A stretch of DNA of 64,000 nucleotides from Tubulanus polymorphus (Eukaryota; Nemertea; Palaeonemertea; Tubulaniformes; Tubulanidae), in the NCBI RefSeq assembly GCF_964204645.1, contig NC_134030.1, positions 5,082,278 to 5,146,277 of the forward strand, read 5' to 3'. The notes under the pieces were generated by a model, which was not told the DNA's origin, searched no databases, and saw only the letters and a program-made list of their open reading frames with translations. This document shows positions 60,897 to 64,000 of the stretch, one piece after another. Both the position numbers and the translations under genes were made by a program. The stretch's first letter is position 1. Every line of letters starts with the position of its first letter.

Positions 60897-61700
60897 CTGT
60901 AAAATAAAAATTTCACAAAAAATGAATGAAGAAATGGAAAGGCAATAAATAAAAGGAAGTGGGTATTTTGCCAGTACTGCATTACTCGTGTAAACGCTAT
61001 TTTACCAATGGTATAGGCCTAAAGATATACTACTTTTGATAAAAATATTCAATAAAATTATTCTATGCTTATTAGGTTAAGGGATAGGGCTTTGGTATGG
61101 TTAGGGTCTAGAGGATCCGAAGGGTTAGGGTCCTTTTTACAGCTAGGGATTGGTTTAGGTTAAGAGCTACTTTGTAGCAATGGACCCAGAGGGGGGTTTG
61201 GGGTGTTCGAAAAATTCCATCCGACATTGACCTATGACAAAAGTCCATAGTACTTCTTAAAGCTGTATTACGGTAATATGCAATAAAATTGTATAAAAAT
61301 GTACCTACATTTTCTGGGGGAGGAACCAGACCCCCCTACAAGGCCATGTGGGGATGAGGTTGGCGAGACTACCTCCATGTGTAATAAAGTGCCCTTTGCG
61401 GGGCAACCCCGCCCTTTCTCCCAGCCTAATCCGCCCCTGCGTAGTTAAAATATTCAGTGGGGTTTTAAAACAAACTTTGGTAGTCTAGACTAGTGGGTAG
61501 GTCTAGGTTTGAATAGGCCTACTGCTGTTTTCCCGAATTCTGACTCCACACTTTCCTTAAATTCCACAGTCAGTACAATTAGCCAATCAGAATGGACCAT
61601 TGGCAAAATTGGGTTAACAGCAATAATGCTTCATGCCATTCATTGACAAAATATTGTTCATTGACACTACCTATCATTCAAAACTGCAGTTGAGACGTCT

Positions 61701-61828
61701 GTAATTAGTAACCTGTCTGTGGTTTAGTTTCACGATCGGATATTTTCATAAACCACAATAAGTTGGTATAAGCCCATCCGATTATAAAAAGCTTACCACC
61801 AACGATTAGTAGGTAACTAAGTCTACTA
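61701..61828 (-). mobile_element. Dispersed short element, copy 2
   Basis: Reverse-orientation relative of 36,971-37,081 over about 105 bases. The 8-mer AGACGTCT flanks it (61,693-61,700 and 61,829-61,836), a possible target-site duplication, although that 8-mer is itself palindromic. Confidence 0.7.
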
Positions 61829-61837
61829 AGACGTCTA

Positions 61838-61856
61838 CTACTACTACTACTACTAC
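61838..61856. repeat. CTA trinucleotide microsatellite
   Basis: About six consecutive CTA units. Confidence 0.85.
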
Positions 61857-62569
61857 GACCATACAAGTATTGGTTATCAGTTTTCTAGGCATTGGAATTT
61901 CTGGGACCACTTCTTTTTAGTAAAATCTTTGTAAGAAGCTTCCTATTTAAAAGGATTTTTGAGATAAGACGATTGATGGGGTTCCTATTTCTACTTTTAA
62001 ATAAAATTTGAATTTAATTGATTGTTCAAGATGTCACGGTAAACGTTTGTGACACCTTGACTTTGAGAACCTTTACACAATACCGGAGTTACCTTGATTT
62101 TGCATCCATTTCAATGATTAATAATGATCTAAATGAAGGTTTTTGATGAAAAATAGGCGAATATTTATCAAGTTTTATGCATTTAGTCGATTTTTTGAAA
62201 ATCCGACGTTCTCCACATCATCAACCGAATTTAGGCAGCGCCACTACGGAAAAGACGGTTTGCGGACTGTAAGCTTATAGCGGACATCGGGCGAGTTCGG
62301 TAAGGGCTCCTCCTGCAATGGGGCCTTCATCTGTCGTCCTGAAAAAGTCTTAAGACCACTTGAACTTAAGTCACAACTGGGCCCAGGGTCCTGACTTAGA
62401 GGCAGACTCCAACATGATGATCTCTAGGTTCTAGGATCTATGCTCCAACTAATAAAAGAAAAGATGGCTTTTTGTAAATAAATAAGAAAGAAACACAACA
62501 ACAAATCTATCTGCATCTACCCTTTTGATATCAACTACTTAAATTAGTTCTATTTGCATCGGTGTCACG

Positions 62570-63640
62570 GTCAAAAATAACCGATAGACGAGAAGCGACG
62601 ACGTAACTTCCACTATAGATACATTCAGTCTATTCCACCATACTGGCAACAAGACCTATCCAAAAACTGCCCAATGTTACTGCTGGCATTTTTACCAGTG
62701 AAATCGGAAAAATCAATGGAAACGCATTATACCAAAAATGCATATGTATTTTTGATATTATGCAATACTGAATTTAAATGCACACTTTTGGTACGTAACA
62801 CACTTTTTACAGTGAGTTGTAACACATCTCAAAAATATCAGTAAACGATTCCATTACACTATTCTAAGAATATTTATCTTAGTCAATACGTTTTTTTTTC
62901 AAATTCATAACGACTAGACAACACTTGCAAATCAGTCTTTAAAAGACTCTCGAACGATTCTCAACCGGGATTTTCCAAAAACGAATCCTTTTTTCGGTGG
63001 TCATTTTCGCAACAATAATTTCACAGAAAGTTAACGTGGCTGAGCAAACAAGTACTGACCAGTTTCTTAACAACGGTTGCGAAACCCGGAGACATACGAA
63101 ATTCTCAAGATCCGCAGTTTCGGTGGCCCAATTTTCGCAACAATAAATTCACTAGACTTAACGGGGCCCTGGAAAGGGTCGGAGCAAAGGACTAACACAG
63201 TACCCTAAACCTACGAAACGTGCACTCAGCTCCGGAGTAAAGGCTGGTCCGTGGAGCAATTCGTCGCTAATTTCTCATCTTTCCGGACGAGCCCCATTTC
63301 TGTTACTGTTTCTGTTACGGTTCGAAATAAGCGCCGATAGACGAGAAGCAATTTCCATGTAGAAATAACCAACGACGAGAAACTTCTATATATTCCCCTC
63401 GCTTTATTCACCATACCAACCAACAAGACAAAGCCAAAAACTGTCTTAATGTCACTGGTGGCTTTGTAATTTATTAAATGTTACTAAACCATTCTACAGT
63501 AGCATGAAATCACAGTATTGATATCCACCAGTGACATCAATCAGGACAACCATTTGAAATGCATTCAGGATTAAAAATGCACACTTCGGGTTGTACGCCG
63601 GTAACAATCGGAATCTATCTTTTCAAATCTAAATGCTAAT
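62570..63640. repeat. Diverged direct repeats of about 0.3 kb, offset about 745 bp
   Basis: CCGATAGACGAGAAGC, the CCAAAAACTG segment and AAATGCACACTT occur in the same order near 62,580-62,790 and 63,330-63,580. A second pair built on TTTTCGCAACAATAA followed by TTCAC lies at about 63,004 and 63,133. No coding capacity; probably old transposon copies. Confidence 0.6.
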
Positions 63641-64000
63641 GCTATTGAAAAAAAAAGAATTTATCCCTATGATCACCGGTATAGTGAACACCGAGTCTTC
63701 GCAGGGATTGATTTTTAACAATGCTTTGAAAGAACGCAACTTACGGTTATGAGGGACCCTGAATGGAAACAGGACCGGCAGCATGATGACATCAATCATG
63801 ATGCCCGGAGGAAAATTTCAAAATTTGTATTTGTGCAACTGTTGCGCGTTGGTTTCAATTTACTGAGAAACAATTTCTTAATATGGTTGAAGAGCCGATG
63901 GAGTAGTCACCGATAAGCTGCGCTACTTATTTGTGGCATTCCAAACCACGGGTAGACTTGTTACCGGTTTGTTCGAAGTTCGAGGTTGAAACCGCTTTTT

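Larger units (their letters stand above)
60897..64000. other. Repeat-rich 5' side of the PROSER3-like gene
   Basis: The missing first exon should lie here or beyond the window, but no ATG-bearing exon with a compatible phase-2 donor could be assigned. The stretch contains GGTTAGGG-like runs (61,098-61,131), a dispersed element (61,701-61,828), a CTA microsatellite (61,838-61,856) and two diverged direct repeats (about 62,570 and 63,315). Confidence 0.45.

Overview
This 64 kb window is AT-rich animal nuclear DNA. Genes are split by short introns with GT-AG junctions, AATAAA signals lie downstream of stop codons, and many short non-autonomous transposons are scattered through introns and spacers. 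The gene set (Evx homeobox, RSPH1, a BTG factor, mitoribosomal proteins), an intronless GPCR with an N-S-x-x-N-F-F-L-Y TM7 motif, and a TATA plus TCAGT-initiator promoter suggest a marine protostome, probably a lophotrochozoan such as a mollusc or annelid. The species cannot be named from sequence alone. All exon chains were built by hand from reading frame, phase and splice sites.

Layout. 1-8,650 is mostly non-coding: a 34-bp minisatellite (13 copies), MITE-like elements, a perfect hairpin and one candidate coding exon. 8,797-14,710 holds two mitoribosomal large-subunit genes head to head, MRPL45 (minus) and MRPL37 (plus), with start codons 273 bp apart. CKS1 (plus) follows at 15,441-15,956. 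A BTG1/2-type gene (minus, 21,924-23,373) probably has a long 3' UTR with several Pumilio-like motifs. An unrecognised Cys/His-rich gene (minus, 25,982-27,621) lies head to head with RSPH1 (plus, 28,433-32,880), whose upstream region has an RFX X-box-like site. A two-exon secreted Cys-rich gene (minus, 33,369-34,350) carries a TTAA-flanked GC-rich element in its intron. The intronless GPCR (minus) is at 34,898-35,866.

A gene-poor block of about 12 kb precedes Evx (plus, 48,680-52,131), which has a clear TATA/Inr promoter and a C-terminal LFQPYK motif. No Hox gene is in the window. Another 4 kb of sparse DNA leads to a ten-exon minus-strand gene (56,483-60,896) resembling PROSER3; its first exon was not found. 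The last 3 kb is repeat-rich.

The genes do not form one pathway. The functional links that can be argued are the shared mitoribosome promoter, a possible ciliary theme (RSPH1, perhaps the PROSER3-like gene), and Evx isolated in a regulatory-sized domain bounded by CTCF-like motifs.
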